Shown here: positions 32,943 to 41,582 of the stretch, in pieces | How positions within the stretch are numbered: the stretch's first letter is position 1 | How the letters are laid out: each line of letters opens with the position of its first letter | From: DATFTF01 sp963825175 | GTDB taxonomy: Bacteria > Acidobacteriota > Thermoanaerobaculia > UBA5066 > Gp7-AA6 | DNA length: 64,000 nucleotides | Assembly: GCA_963825175.1 (NCBI GenBank) | Contig: CAWGSA010000002.1 | Location: 992,001-1,056,000 of the forward strand | Reading direction: 5' to 3' | Translations under genes and position numbers: made by a program | The notes under the pieces: generated by a model | The model's input: only the letters and a program-made list of their open reading frames with translations | The model's database searches: none | What the model was told of the DNA's origin: nothing

Positions 32943-33356
32943 ATGAAGGCATCTCTCTGTTCGGTGACGCCGCTGATCCCTTCCGGCCGGAACCTGGCTG
33001 CCGACCTCGCCTTCTACACGGAGCATCTGGGCTTCTCCATCGTTTGGAAAGCCGAACACATGGCCGGCATCGCGCGGGACGGCATCGCCCTCAACCTGGT
33101 GGACAACGACACCCGGGAGTGGGCCGACAACGCCAGCTTCAGTATCGGCGTCTCGGATCTCGAGGCGCTCTATGAGGAGTACCGTCGAGCTCCCGCGCAG
33201 ATCGGCCCTCTCGAGCGCAAGCCGTGGGGTCGGCGTGAATTCCACATGATCGTTCCCTCCGGAGTCTGCTTTCAATTCTTCCAACACGAGGCCATCGGAC
33301 GCCCGACGAGTCCGGATTCCCATCGAGCGAAGGGTGATAGGCCGCCCGCTGGCTAG
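32943..33356 (+). CDS. VOC-family protein
   Basis: A 137-residue protein. SVTPLIPSGRNLAADLAFYT is the first unit, NASFSIGVSDLEALYEEYRR the second, and REFHMIVPSGVCFQFFQHE the metal-like strand. It resembles single-domain bleomycin-resistance-like proteins. Standalone gene, intact frame. Confidence 0.78.
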   Translation: MKASLCSVTPLIPSGRNLAADLAFYTEHLGFSIVWKAEHMAGIARDGIALNLVDNDTREWADNASFSIGVSDLEALYEEYRRAPAQIGPLERKPWGRREFHMIVPSGVCFQFFQHEAIGRPTSPDSHRAKGDRPPAG

Positions 33357-33366
33357 AATTGGCGCG

Positions 33367-34032
33367 ATGACGACCTCCGCAGCGAAGAAGCCGAGAGCCG
33401 TTCGGGACCGTGGCAAGTCCAAAGGCCCCGCTCGGCCGCCGGCCACAGCCAAGGCGAAGGCGAACCTCCGGGCGCGAGAAGAATCGGCCGGAGGATGGCA
33501 CGTCGCTCTGATCCGTGGAATCAACGTCGGCCGCGCCAAGCGCGTGGCCATGGCGGATCTGCGCGCGCTGATCGAGGACCTGGGATACGGCCGTGTGCGA
33601 ACGCTCTTGAACAGCGGCAACGTCGTCTTCACGGCGCGGGGCCAAAGCACGGTTCGCATCGGGTCGCGCATCGAGGCCGGTCTCATTCGGCGGCTGGGCG
33701 TCTCGGCCCGCGTCGCGGTCCTGACGGGTGCGGAGCTCGCGGTGATCGTCGCCGAGAACCCGCTGGGCGAGATGGCGCACGACCCCTCGCGCCTGCTCGT
33801 CTCGGTCATGACGGACCCCGCGGACCGGTCGAAGCTGGAACCGTTGGCGGGGCAGCCCTGGTCGCCCGACGCTCTGGCCGTCGGGGGGCGGGTCGCCTAC
33901 CTCTGGTGCTCCGGAGGCATCATGGCGAGCCCGCTCGCCGAGGCCGTCGGCCGGGCGCTGGGCTCGGGGACGACGGCGCGCAACTGGTCGACGATATCGA
34001 AGCTGCATCGGCTCGCGCAGGCTTCGCCATGA
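33367..34032 (+). CDS. DUF1697-family protein with a basic N-terminal extension
   Basis: A 221-residue protein. After about 45 Lys/Arg/Ala-rich residues comes DUF1697: WHVALIRGINVGRAKRVAMA, LIEDLGYGRVRTLLNSGNVV and a C-terminal TARNWSTISKLHRLA. The family's NSGNVVF and ARNWxT motifs are conserved. Its role is unknown. ATG 33367 was chosen as the first start outside the preceding gene's end. Confidence 0.78.
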   Translation: MTTSAAKKPRAVRDRGKSKGPARPPATAKAKANLRAREESAGGWHVALIRGINVGRAKRVAMADLRALIEDLGYGRVRTLLNSGNVVFTARGQSTVRIGSRIEAGLIRRLGVSARVAVLTGAELAVIVAENPLGEMAHDPSRLLVSVMTDPADRSKLEPLAGQPWSPDALAVGGRVAYLWCSGGIMASPLAEAVGRALGSGTTARNWSTISKLHRLAQASP

Positions 34033-34096
34033 TGGTGCGCAAGCCTTCGGTTTCGCGCATTTCCTGGAAGCCGTCGGTGAGTGTGAGGAGGGCGCG

Positions 34097-34270
34097 ATGA
34101 AGTCCCGGAAAAGACGGCCCCCTTCGACGACGTCGGAGCGCAAGGGCGCAACGACCCGGGGCCGACTGCGCAGCCTGGGCCCGAAGGACTCGGCGGCCGC
34201 AGCCGTCCGCGGGGGGGCGACAACCGACAAGGCGGAGGCGGGCGGCGAGAACATCCGGCGAGTGAAGTAG
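34097..34270 (+). CDS. 57-residue basic peptide, second double-glycine-type leader
   Basis: ATG 34097 with GAGGAGGG upstream encodes 57 residues: KSRKRRPPSTTSERKG, then LRSLGPKDSAAAAVRGG and a short polar tail. The layout (basic start, Leu-rich middle, VRGG) parallels the peptide at 32244. No homology is claimed beyond this resemblance. Confidence 0.5.
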   Translation: MKSRKRRPPSTTSERKGATTRGRLRSLGPKDSAAAAVRGGATTDKAEAGGENIRRVK

Positions 34271-34323
34271 CCGAAGCCGCGTCCCGGTTCGCCGGCCTCC
34301 GTTTCGCGTAGGCTTGAACCGTC

Positions 34324-34817
34324 ATGGACGCTGCCTCGACGCCGGCCGCGGAGGCGGTGCCGGGAAGGCGGCACTTTCGGGCCATCGCCTTCATCGAGAA
34401 TTTCTCGCTCAAGAACTTGGCCGGCGTGTGTCCGGACGCACGGCTCTCCGCTCACGAGCTGTGCCGGCCGCTGGCGTCGGGGGGCGACGTCTTCGTCTAT
34501 CCGTTCGGAGCGATCGTTTTCCGGGACGCCAGTCCGGCAAAGCGCGAAGAGGAGCTGGCGCGGCTCGAGGCCGTCCTTCCCAACCTCACCGCGGAGACCT
34601 GACCGACCGCTCCGAAGCGTTGGAGCAGAAATTGCGCAGTGTCCAGGAATCGCTGGAGCTCGTGCTCGGAGTGGCGCGCGACCGCCGCCTCTTCTTCCTC
34701 GAGGGGGCGATCGGTCTTCTGATTCTGGTCGAAGTGATCCTGGCACTGGCCGGGCGGCTTTCGCCGGATCGCTCCGGTCCGGGAATCCTCGGTCCGGCGC
34801 TCACTCCCACGGACTGA
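34324..34817 (+). pseudogene. Truncated RMD1/DUF155-family protein
   Basis: ATG 34324 gives FRAIAFIENFSLKNLAG and DVFVYPFGAIVFRD, the start of the DUF155 (Rmd1/YagE) family, and stops at 34602. A second frame immediately continues with the family's C-terminus: LTDRSEALEQKLRSVQESLE and a final membrane helix (FLEGAIGLLILVEVILALAG). The middle of the normal protein, about 100 residues, is missing. It is a deletion remnant. Confidence 0.6.
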
Positions 34818-35478
34818 CCGAAAGGTGGTCTCGCACCGCCTGCACTCCGGGGGCGTGCCCGACGGCTCCGAGGACCGCCTTCTTCTCCGGCCATGTGCGG
34901 ACGCGCCCTTCGAGAACGACCGTTCCGTCCTCGACCCGGACCCTGATCTTCTCGGCTTCTCTTTCCGCCCGGCGAGCCAGCGCCTGTTCGATCGAATGGC
35001 GGAGCCTGTTGGGATCGGCGCCGGTGGCCCGGACCGTGAGCCGGTTGTGGATCCCCAAGACTCCGGCCAGCCCGCGGATGGCGCGCGCCGCGTCCTCCTT
35101 CTCCCGAAGCGTCGAGATCTCGCCCTCCAGCGTCACCCATCCGTCAGAGACCGTCGAGCGGATCTTCTGATCCGCGACGAAGGCATCCCACTCCAGCGCG
35201 AAGCGGACGGCATGGGCAATTTCGGTGTCCGTGCGGCGGAAGCCTCCGGGAAGCTTGACTCGGATGTCGTCGGCGACGTCGAGGACGCCGACCACGCGGT
35301 GGGCAGCCTCTTTGGCGGCGAGCTTCTTGGCATAACCGTCGACCGTCCCGGTCAGCGTCACCACGCCCTTGTCGACTTGAACGCCGATCTCCGTCTCGTC
35401 GACGCGCGAATCCCACCGCAGCTCGAGGAGCACATCCTCCTGGATCTCCCGATCGGACTTGATCGTCGCTACCGTCAT
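34801..35478 (-). CDS. Triple BON-domain protein (OsmY-like, cytoplasmic form)
   Basis: A 225-residue protein with three BON domains at about 8-70, 78-148 and 152-222. Each has the alpha-beta pattern ending in the conserved Gly of VTLTGTVDGYAKKLAAKEAA, VTLEGEISTLREKEDAARAI and VVLEGRVRTWPEKKAVLGAV. No signal peptide is visible, unlike periplasmic OsmY. BON domains are thought to bind membranes or ligands in stress responses. It is divergent from the universal stress gene. Confidence 0.83.
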   Translation of the reverse strand: MTVATIKSDREIQEDVLLELRWDSRVDETEIGVQVDKGVVTLTGTVDGYAKKLAAKEAAHRVVGVLDVADDIRVKLPGGFRRTDTEIAHAVRFALEWDAFVADQKIRSTVSDGWVTLEGEISTLREKEDAARAIRGLAGVLGIHNRLTVRATGADPNRLRHSIEQALARRAEREAEKIRVRVEDGTVVLEGRVRTWPEKKAVLGAVGHAPGVQAVRDHLSVSPWE

Positions 35479-35675
35479 GGTGGTCCTCCCTTCGCAACGA
35501 TCGCGGGCGGCCGGCCCGTCACGTTGCCTCGTTCCGAGTGTGGCTCCAAATGTCCGGGCCCGGCAGATGTGGCCGCATCAGGCGAATGGCCGGATGCCCG
35601 CCGGCTGATGCGAATGAATCAGGAACCGATCGAGGGGCCGGGTCATTCTTGTCATGACGGAAAGAGAGGAGAACC

Positions 35676-36122
35676 ATGAAGTTCTTCCGACGCATCCTTT
35701 TTGCAACGGATTTCTCTCCCGCTTCCGACAAGGCCTTTGACGAAGCCATCGATCTGGCCAGGGCCAACGAAGCGGAGCTGATGATGGTCCATGCCTACCA
35801 GCCGGCGGGACTCCTGCCGACGGACATCTCCATCAGCCCGGCGGTGTACGACGAGTTGGACGAAAAGCTGCGGGCCGCGGTCGCCGTGCGGATGAACGGC
35901 CTGGTGGAGGAAGCGCGACGGCGGGGCGTGGAGGCCGGGTCGCTCATTCTCTCCGGCTATCCCGACGAAGCGATCACGGAAGCGGCGCGGGAGAAGAACG
36001 CCGACCTCGTGGTGGTGGGTACCCACGGGCGCACCGGTGCCTCCCGATTCTTTCTGGGAAGCATCGCCGCGCGCGTCATCACGAGCGCTCCCTGTCCGGT
36101 CATGACGGTGCCGGCGGCCTAA
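35676..36122 (+). CDS. Universal stress protein (UspA family)
   Basis: A 148-residue UspA domain. FRRILFATDFSPASDKAFDE is the first nucleotide-binding strand. GTHGRTGASRFFLGSIAARV carries the GxxG-x9-G(S/T) ATP-binding motif, so this is probably an ATP-binding member. GAGAGGAGAA precedes ATG 35676. Together with the adjacent BON gene it suggests a stress-related pair. Confidence 0.88.
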   Translation: MKFFRRILFATDFSPASDKAFDEAIDLARANEAELMMVHAYQPAGLLPTDISISPAVYDELDEKLRAAVAVRMNGLVEEARRRGVEAGSLILSGYPDEAITEAAREKNADLVVVGTHGRTGASRFFLGSIAARVITSAPCPVMTVPAA

Positions 36123-36271
36123 GAAACATCCCTTCCGGTGGGTCGTCGCGCCGTGGGGGCCGTCGCGCCGAGTACCGGCGCCGTTCCATCCTTGATACGC
36201 TGCGCCGGATCACTTTCCCCGAGGAAGTCGGCCGGATCGGGGCAATCGTCGCGAGGGGGCAAGGAGCGATC

Positions 36272-37930
36272 TTGAAGGTAACGGTCCTGCGCCGAGCCTG
36301 GCAGGTCTGGCGGGCCGCGTGGAGACACCTCCTGGTCCCGCGATGGTCACGCCGCGACGAGCGCAGCCGCGCCGAGCGGGCGCAGGTAGCCCTGGAGGAA
36401 TTGGGGGGGACGTGGGTCAAGCTGGGCCAGGCGCTGGCCCTGCGCTTCGACATCCTCCCCGCCGACTACTGCCTGCAGTTCTTCCAGCTCTTAAACCAGG
36501 TGCGGCCCTTTTCCGCGGCGGAAGTCCGCCGGATCATCGTCCAGGAGCTGGGCCGGCCGGTCGAAGACCTGTTCCGGTCCTTCGAATGGGAGCCGCTCGC
36601 CGCGGCGTCGATCGGCCAGGTCCATCGGGCCGAGCTTCCCGACGGCACCGCCGTGGCGGTCAAGGTGCAGCGGCCGGAGATCCGCAGTCTCGTCCGCGCC
36701 GACCTCAAGCTCATGCGCGCCCTGGCCTCGATTCTGGATCTCGTCGGACACACGCGGGCTCGCGATCTGGTCGACGAGTTCGCGCGGTGGACCGAAGAGG
36801 AGCTCGACTACCGTGTGGAAGCCCGTCATGCCTCGGTCTTGCGCGGCAACGCCCAGAATGACCCGCTGGAACGCAACCCGCGCGTGTATGCCGACTACAC
36901 CACCGCCCGTGTTCTGACTCTGGAGTACCTGGGTGGAATCCCGGTGCTGGACATCGTGACGGCGATCCGACGCTGCGACACGGTCTTTCTCGAGAAGCTC
37001 GCGGCGGACGGTCACGACACGCGGCGCATCGCCAGCCACATCGTCTGGAATGCCCTCAATCAAATCTATCGATTCGGCTACTTCCACGCCGATCCGCATC
37101 CGGCCAATCTCATCGTCCTGCCCGGAGATGCGATCGGCTACGTCGATTTCGGGATCGTGGGAAAGCTCGACGAGGAGACCACCGACGCGCTGCGTTACTT
37201 CGCCCAGAGCCTCTTCGGGGGGCACACGGGCAAGGCCGTTGACGAGTTCCTGCGGTTCCTGACCCCGTCGCGCCGGACCGACCTTGCCGCGGCCCGGAGG
37301 GACCTGATCGAGTCGATGAAGAATTACGTCGAAAGCTCGCGGGTGGGACCGGAGGGATTCGCCCTGTCGGAGGACATCTTCGAGATCGAAATGCTCGCCG
37401 TGGTCCGCCGGCACGCCATGGCCCTGTCGCCCGACGCGATCCGATATCTCAAGGCGGTGTTGACGGCGGAAGCCATGGTCAAGGAGCTCGATCCGGAGTT
37501 CGACCTGCGCGCGCACGAGAATCGCTTCTTCGGAATGCTGATGCGGCTGGAGGCGCGCGAGAGCCTGCGCCCGCGAAACCTCGGCCAATGGGCGCTCGAT
37601 GCGCGTTTCCGCATCGGCCGGCTCCTGGAATCGGTGGAGATGGTGCGCGAGACTCCGGGCCGTCTGGCCGCCGTGGCTCAGGACGTGCGCCGGAGGGTCC
37701 AGGTGTTTTCCGTGCTCACCATGATCGGGTGGGTCGGGGTGGTGGCGGCGATGTGGATGACGCAAGCCCGCGGCGGGATGCTCCTCTTCGGGTATCCGTT
37801 CCGAACGATCGCGTTGATCGGCGCGATCGTGAGCCTGCTGTTCCTGCTCTTCTCGATCCTGCAGGTGCGCCGCCTGCCGTCGGATTCGGACGTGGGACAC
37901 CTGGCCCGATATCCGCGCCGGCTGCGTTGA
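36272..37930 (+). CDS. UbiB/ABC1 (AarF) atypical kinase family protein
   Basis: A 552-residue protein. AAASIGQVHRAELPDGTAVA (about 108-130) has the Ala-rich loop typical of UbiB, KVQRP the conserved Lys, HADPHPANL (about 271) the catalytic loop and YVDFGIVGKL (about 291) the DFG motif. Two C-terminal membrane helices follow (about 485-505 and 512-530). The family supports ubiquinone or related isoprenoid lipid biosynthesis. It starts at TTG 36272 after AAGGAG. Confidence 0.87.
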   Translation: MKVTVLRRAWQVWRAAWRHLLVPRWSRRDERSRAERAQVALEELGGTWVKLGQALALRFDILPADYCLQFFQLLNQVRPFSAAEVRRIIVQELGRPVEDLFRSFEWEPLAAASIGQVHRAELPDGTAVAVKVQRPEIRSLVRADLKLMRALASILDLVGHTRARDLVDEFARWTEEELDYRVEARHASVLRGNAQNDPLERNPRVYADYTTARVLTLEYLGGIPVLDIVTAIRRCDTVFLEKLAADGHDTRRIASHIVWNALNQIYRFGYFHADPHPANLIVLPGDAIGYVDFGIVGKLDEETTDALRYFAQSLFGGHTGKAVDEFLRFLTPSRRTDLAAARRDLIESMKNYVESSRVGPEGFALSEDIFEIEMLAVVRRHAMALSPDAIRYLKAVLTAEAMVKELDPEFDLRAHENRFFGMLMRLEARESLRPRNLGQWALDARFRIGRLLESVEMVRETPGRLAAVAQDVRRRVQVFSVLTMIGWVGVVAAMWMTQARGGMLLFGYPFRTIALIGAIVSLLFLLFSILQVRRLPSDSDVGHLARYPRRLR

Positions 37931-37959
37931 GGATTTCGAGGCGCGCGAGCGCTTCGGGG

Positions 37960-38634
37960 TCAGAACGGGACGCGGCCGCGCCGCGGCTGCTGATCGAACT
38001 CCTGCTCGGCGACCCTTCCGGCGCGAACGAAATAAGACCAGATCGCCAGCGGCGCGTTGGACAGGGCGTAGAAGGAGCCCTTGCCGACGAGCTCGGCCTC
38101 GCGCAGGAAGCGATGGGCGAGCTGCGTGAAGGCCGGCTCGATTCCGGCCTGCCCCATCCACGGGCCCGGGAACCCGCCGGCTTGCCGCCGCGCCCACTGC
38201 TGCTTCTCTTCCTCCGACGGGCCGGCCAGCCAGGCTTGTCGCTCTTCCCTCTCGCGCTTGGCCCACGCTTCGATCTCGTCCGGCGTCGCGGGCAGCGGCG
38301 GTTCGGCCAGCCCGGCCAAAGACGGCCGCCTCGCCCGACGCGCCCACGCCAGCTTCTCCTCCTCGGTCGGGCCGGCCAGCCAGGCCTGCCGGCGCTGGTG
38401 CTCCCGCTCGGCCCACCGTTGGACGTCCTGCTGGGAGGCGGGCAGGCGCGACTCCTCGAGTCCGATGCGGGCGCGCAGTCGCCAGCGGAGAGCCCAATCG
38501 CGCTTTTCCTCATCGGCCGGACCGGCGAGCCACGCCTTGCGCCGAGCGCGTTCGCGTTCGGCCCAGGCCTCGATCTCTTCCGGCGTGGGGCCCGTGGACT
38601 GATACCGCGGATCGATATATGACTCGGAGAACAT
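37960..38634 (-). CDS. Triple-repeat Trp/Ala/Arg-rich protein, unknown
   Basis: A 224-residue protein from ATG 38634 with AAGGAG upstream. Residues about 15-160 consist of three repeats of 46-49 residues, each built on EIEAWAERE, then AWLAGP and EEK-WA. The first ends in RLRARIGLEESRLP, the second in RRPSLAGLAEPPLP. After the repeats comes a hydrophobic-aromatic tail with IWSYFVRAGRVAEQEF. No family recognised. The repeats would form amphipathic helices. Confidence 0.7.
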   Translation of the reverse strand: MFSESYIDPRYQSTGPTPEEIEAWAERERARRKAWLAGPADEEKRDWALRWRLRARIGLEESRLPASQQDVQRWAEREHQRRQAWLAGPTEEEKLAWARRARRPSLAGLAEPPLPATPDEIEAWAKREREERQAWLAGPSEEEKQQWARRQAGGFPGPWMGQAGIEPAFTQLAHRFLREAELVGKGSFYALSNAPLAIWSYFVRAGRVAEQEFDQQPRRGRVPF

Positions 38635-38772
38635 GAGAGCTCCTTCCGATCGCACCGCGCGACTTCGGGATTCTAAACAGGAACGGGCCGCACAACCAGT
38701 GCCGCGGCGACGACTCCGCCGCCCGAGCGAACGGCCCGAGGATTGGTCCGGGTCGTGCAGGACAGATTCAGT

Positions 38773-39210
38773 ATGAGTTACGTCAAGGCTCTTGTCGCCG
38801 GTTTTCTGTCCACGCTCGTCTTTCACCAGGGACTGCTGGCCGTCCTTCATGCCGCCGGCAAGACCGATCGGACCGCGTACGTCATGGCGCCCACGAAACC
38901 GCTTCACGTCCCGGCGGTCATCTCGCTCGCCTTCTGGGGAGGGGTGTGGGGGATTCTGCTCTGGCTGGTGATCCGCGGCTTCGCCGGTTCCGGGCTCTAC
39001 TGGATGCTGGCGGTCGTGATCGGAGCGATCGCGCCGACTCTCGTCGCCTTCTTCGTGGTCTTCCCGCTCAAGGGCCAGCCGGTGGCCGGCGGGTGGCAGC
39101 CGAGCCTCGTCGAGGGAGCGCTTCTGTTGAACGGCGTCTGGGGATTCGGCGTGGCTCTTTGCATGCGCCTCTTCGGATTGCCGACGCGTTCCCCGACGAT
39201 CCCCTCGTAG
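38773..39210 (+). CDS. Four-helix membrane protein, unknown
   Basis: A 145-residue protein from ATG 38773 with helices at about 4-22, 43-66, 73-93 and 110-128. AFWGGVWGILLWLV and LLLNGVWGFGVALCM are similar Trp-Gly helices, suggesting an internal duplication. Function unknown. It is divergent from the triple-repeat gene. Confidence 0.65.
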   Translation: MSYVKALVAGFLSTLVFHQGLLAVLHAAGKTDRTAYVMAPTKPLHVPAVISLAFWGGVWGILLWLVIRGFAGSGLYWMLAVVIGAIAPTLVAFFVVFPLKGQPVAGGWQPSLVEGALLLNGVWGFGVALCMRLFGLPTRSPTIPS

Positions 39211-39299
39211 ACCAGGCATTCCCGACGCCGGGAAAATGCGCACGCGTCGCGTGCTAGCATGATTGTTGCAAATCGTGCCGAATCCTTGGCCGTCTGTGG

Positions 39300-39998
39300 A
39301 TGATCCGGCTTTGCGACGATGGAATGAGTTGGAGCAACCGTCTGCCCGAAGAGTCCAAGCCTTTTCTGGCTGCGCTGACGAACTCGCCCGACCCTGTCTT
39401 TGTCACCGACCGACACAACCGCATCGTCTTCTGGAATCTCGGCGCGGAAAGAGTCCTGGGCTACTCGGCAGCGGAGGTCGTCGGTCTTTCCTGCCCTTCC
39501 ATCCTTCAGGGATGCGACATCTACGGCAACCGGTACTGCGGGGAGACCTGTCCGGTGACTCAAATGGGAATCCGCGGAGAGCAAACCCGGCACTTTGACC
39601 TGCGATTACAGACGAAGGACCGTCGGACGCTCCCCCTGGACATCAGCATCCTGAGCCTGGCCGTCCGTCCACCGGACCATTTCCTGCTGGTCCACATTCT
39701 CAAGCCCTCCGACCGGTCTTCTTCCTTGGAGAATCCGCAGGAGGAGGCCGCGTCGCCACCGCGGCTCGCTCTGGCCGCCATCCGCGATTCCCACGACGCG
39801 CGGGCCCGCAAGCTGACGCCTCGTGAAGTCGAGGTGATCGGAATGCTCGCCGCGGGGCACACGACGCCGGATATCGCATCCCGCCTTCAAATCTCGACGC
39901 TGACCGCCCGAAACCACATCCAGAACATCCTCGAAAAGCTCGAGGTCCATTCCAAGACGGAAGTCGTCGCCTTCGCCTTCCAAAAGGGGCTGATCTAG
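39300..39998 (+). CDS. PAS-sensor LuxR-type transcriptional regulator with Cys cluster
   Basis: A 232-residue one-component regulator. A PAS domain (about 22-135: SPDPVFVTDRHNRIVFWNLG) contains four Cys in CPSILQGCDIYGNRYCGETC (about 65-84). Similar Cys-rich PAS inserts suggest redox or metal sensing. A C-terminal LuxR HTH (KLTPREVEVIGMLAAG, then DIASRLQISTLTARNHIQNI) binds DNA. ATG 39324 is an alternative start. Directly upstream of the respiratory operon, it is a candidate controller of it. Confidence 0.8.
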   Translation: MIRLCDDGMSWSNRLPEESKPFLAALTNSPDPVFVTDRHNRIVFWNLGAERVLGYSAAEVVGLSCPSILQGCDIYGNRYCGETCPVTQMGIRGEQTRHFDLRLQTKDRRTLPLDISILSLAVRPPDHFLLVHILKPSDRSSSLENPQEEAASPPRLALAAIRDSHDARARKLTPREVEVIGMLAAGHTTPDIASRLQISTLTARNHIQNILEKLEVHSKTEVVAFAFQKGLI

Positions 39999-40169
39999 TG
40001 CTCACCGCGGGGCCGCGGCGGACGAGCGCGCTCCCGCGTCTACGGGCTCTCCGGACGGTGACGCCGACAACTGGTGAGGATTACCCAGAGAAATTGGTGT
40101 GGTTGCGGGATCGCGGCGGCCGGCGCTTGCCCGCACCATGTGGCGCAGGCTGACGAAAGGAGGGATTCC

Positions 40170-41570
40170 GTGATTCGACACTCCCATGGGTTCCGCCGCA
40201 CGTATCCCTGGCTGGTCGCTGGGTTTGCGTTCTTCGTGTGCGCGTCGGCGAGCGCGGTGCCCGCGTTTTCCCGTAAGTACCAGACCTCCTGCCAGACCTG
40301 CCACGCCATCTTTCCCAAGTTGAACCCCTTCGGGGAGGCGTTCCGTCTGAACGGCTACCGGATGCCCAAGGAGACCGAGGAGCAGGTCAAGCAGAAGCCG
40401 GTCTCGCTCGGCGCCGAAGCCTACGAGCGCATGTGGCCTCAGATGGTCTTCCCGAGCGACCTGCCCTCGTACGTTCCGCTCGCCGTGAACACGAAGATGG
40501 AGAACATTTACTCTTCGAGCGTCGACGATACCGGTCACCAGGTCGTCCACAACGACTTTCAGTTCCCGCAAGAGGTGAACCTCTTCTCCGCCGGCACGCT
40601 GGGAAGAACGTTCAGCTTCTTCGGGGAGATCACGTGGGCGGAGCGGCCCGACGGCGGCAGCGACACGGAGATCGAGCATGCCCGGATCGACGTCATCTCG
40701 GCGTTTGGCCCCGAGCACATGTTCAATTTTCGGATCGGCAAGCTGGCACCGAACCTCTACGACGGATTCCAGGAAATGTGGCTGATGACCGACAACGGCG
40801 TCGACACGCTCTTCACCTACAATCCGATCGGGTTTCGCGGCGGCACGGGTCTCGCGGAAGACGGAGGGGGCGTCAGCCTGCCTCAAAACGCGCGGGCGAT
40901 CGAGATGTATGGCGTCGCGGCGCACCGTCTCTTCTACGTGGTCGGGGTCGATCAGCCGATCGGCCCGGGCGGGCCCAACGGAACCTTCGGCAGCAACAGC
41001 CAGAAGGACTTCTACGCCCGCGTCGATTACAAGATCGGCGGCATGGGCCTGGACGGGGACACGACGGGCGTGGAGCTTCCTCCGGAGAACTGGAGAGAGA
41101 AGTCGCTGCGTCTGGGCGCGTTCGGCTATACCGGCAACGGCAAGGACGTCCAGTTCGACGTCACCGACGACGCGGGGAATCCGTTCAAGATGGAGGACCG
41201 GCGTTACAACCGGTACGGCGTCTTCGCTTCCTGGTATTACGGCGACCTGAACGTCTTCGGTGTCGCCATGCACGGAACCGACCAGCTGCGCCTTCTCGAC
41301 AACGACACTCTGTCGCAGATCGACGAGACCACGCGCGGCTGGGACGCCTGGTTCGCTCAGGCAGACTACGTCATCCGGCCGCCGTTCCAGGTCTCCGTTC
41401 GCTACGAAAATCTTCGGGTCGCGGACCCGACGGTTCCTTCCATCCGCACGTTGAACGCCAATTTCAGCCTGCTCATCCGCGCCAACATCAAGGCGATGCT
41501 GGAGTACAAACGCGACCTGCGAAACTCCCAAAACTACACGCTCGCGACCGTTCTGCGGTTCGCGATCTGA
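40170..41570 (+). CDS. Porin-like outer-membrane protein with an N-terminal c-type haem site
   Basis: A 466-residue protein from GTG 40170 with GAAAGGAGG upstream. A signal peptide ends at ASASAVPAF. A haem motif CQTCH (about 41-45) follows immediately, and the remainder alternates hydrophobic and polar residues with aromatic ends (YTLATVLRFAI at the C-terminus), the pattern of a beta-barrel. This suggests an outer-membrane electron conduit or haem-tagged porin. First gene of the respiratory operon; the next starts 12 bases later. Confidence 0.75.
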   Translation: MIRHSHGFRRTYPWLVAGFAFFVCASASAVPAFSRKYQTSCQTCHAIFPKLNPFGEAFRLNGYRMPKETEEQVKQKPVSLGAEAYERMWPQMVFPSDLPSYVPLAVNTKMENIYSSSVDDTGHQVVHNDFQFPQEVNLFSAGTLGRTFSFFGEITWAERPDGGSDTEIEHARIDVISAFGPEHMFNFRIGKLAPNLYDGFQEMWLMTDNGVDTLFTYNPIGFRGGTGLAEDGGGVSLPQNARAIEMYGVAAHRLFYVVGVDQPIGPGGPNGTFGSNSQKDFYARVDYKIGGMGLDGDTTGVELPPENWREKSLRLGAFGYTGNGKDVQFDVTDDAGNPFKMEDRRYNRYGVFASWYYGDLNVFGVAMHGTDQLRLLDNDTLSQIDETTRGWDAWFAQADYVIRPPFQVSVRYENLRVADPTVPSIRTLNANFSLLIRANIKAMLEYKRDLRNSQNYTLATVLRFAI

Positions 41571-41582
41571 AGGAGCAAAAAC

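Noticed and set aside
36491..38497. 668-codon minus-strand open frame
   Set aside because: Antisense to the UbiB-family gene; only its low-coordinate end overlaps the true triple-repeat gene in another frame.
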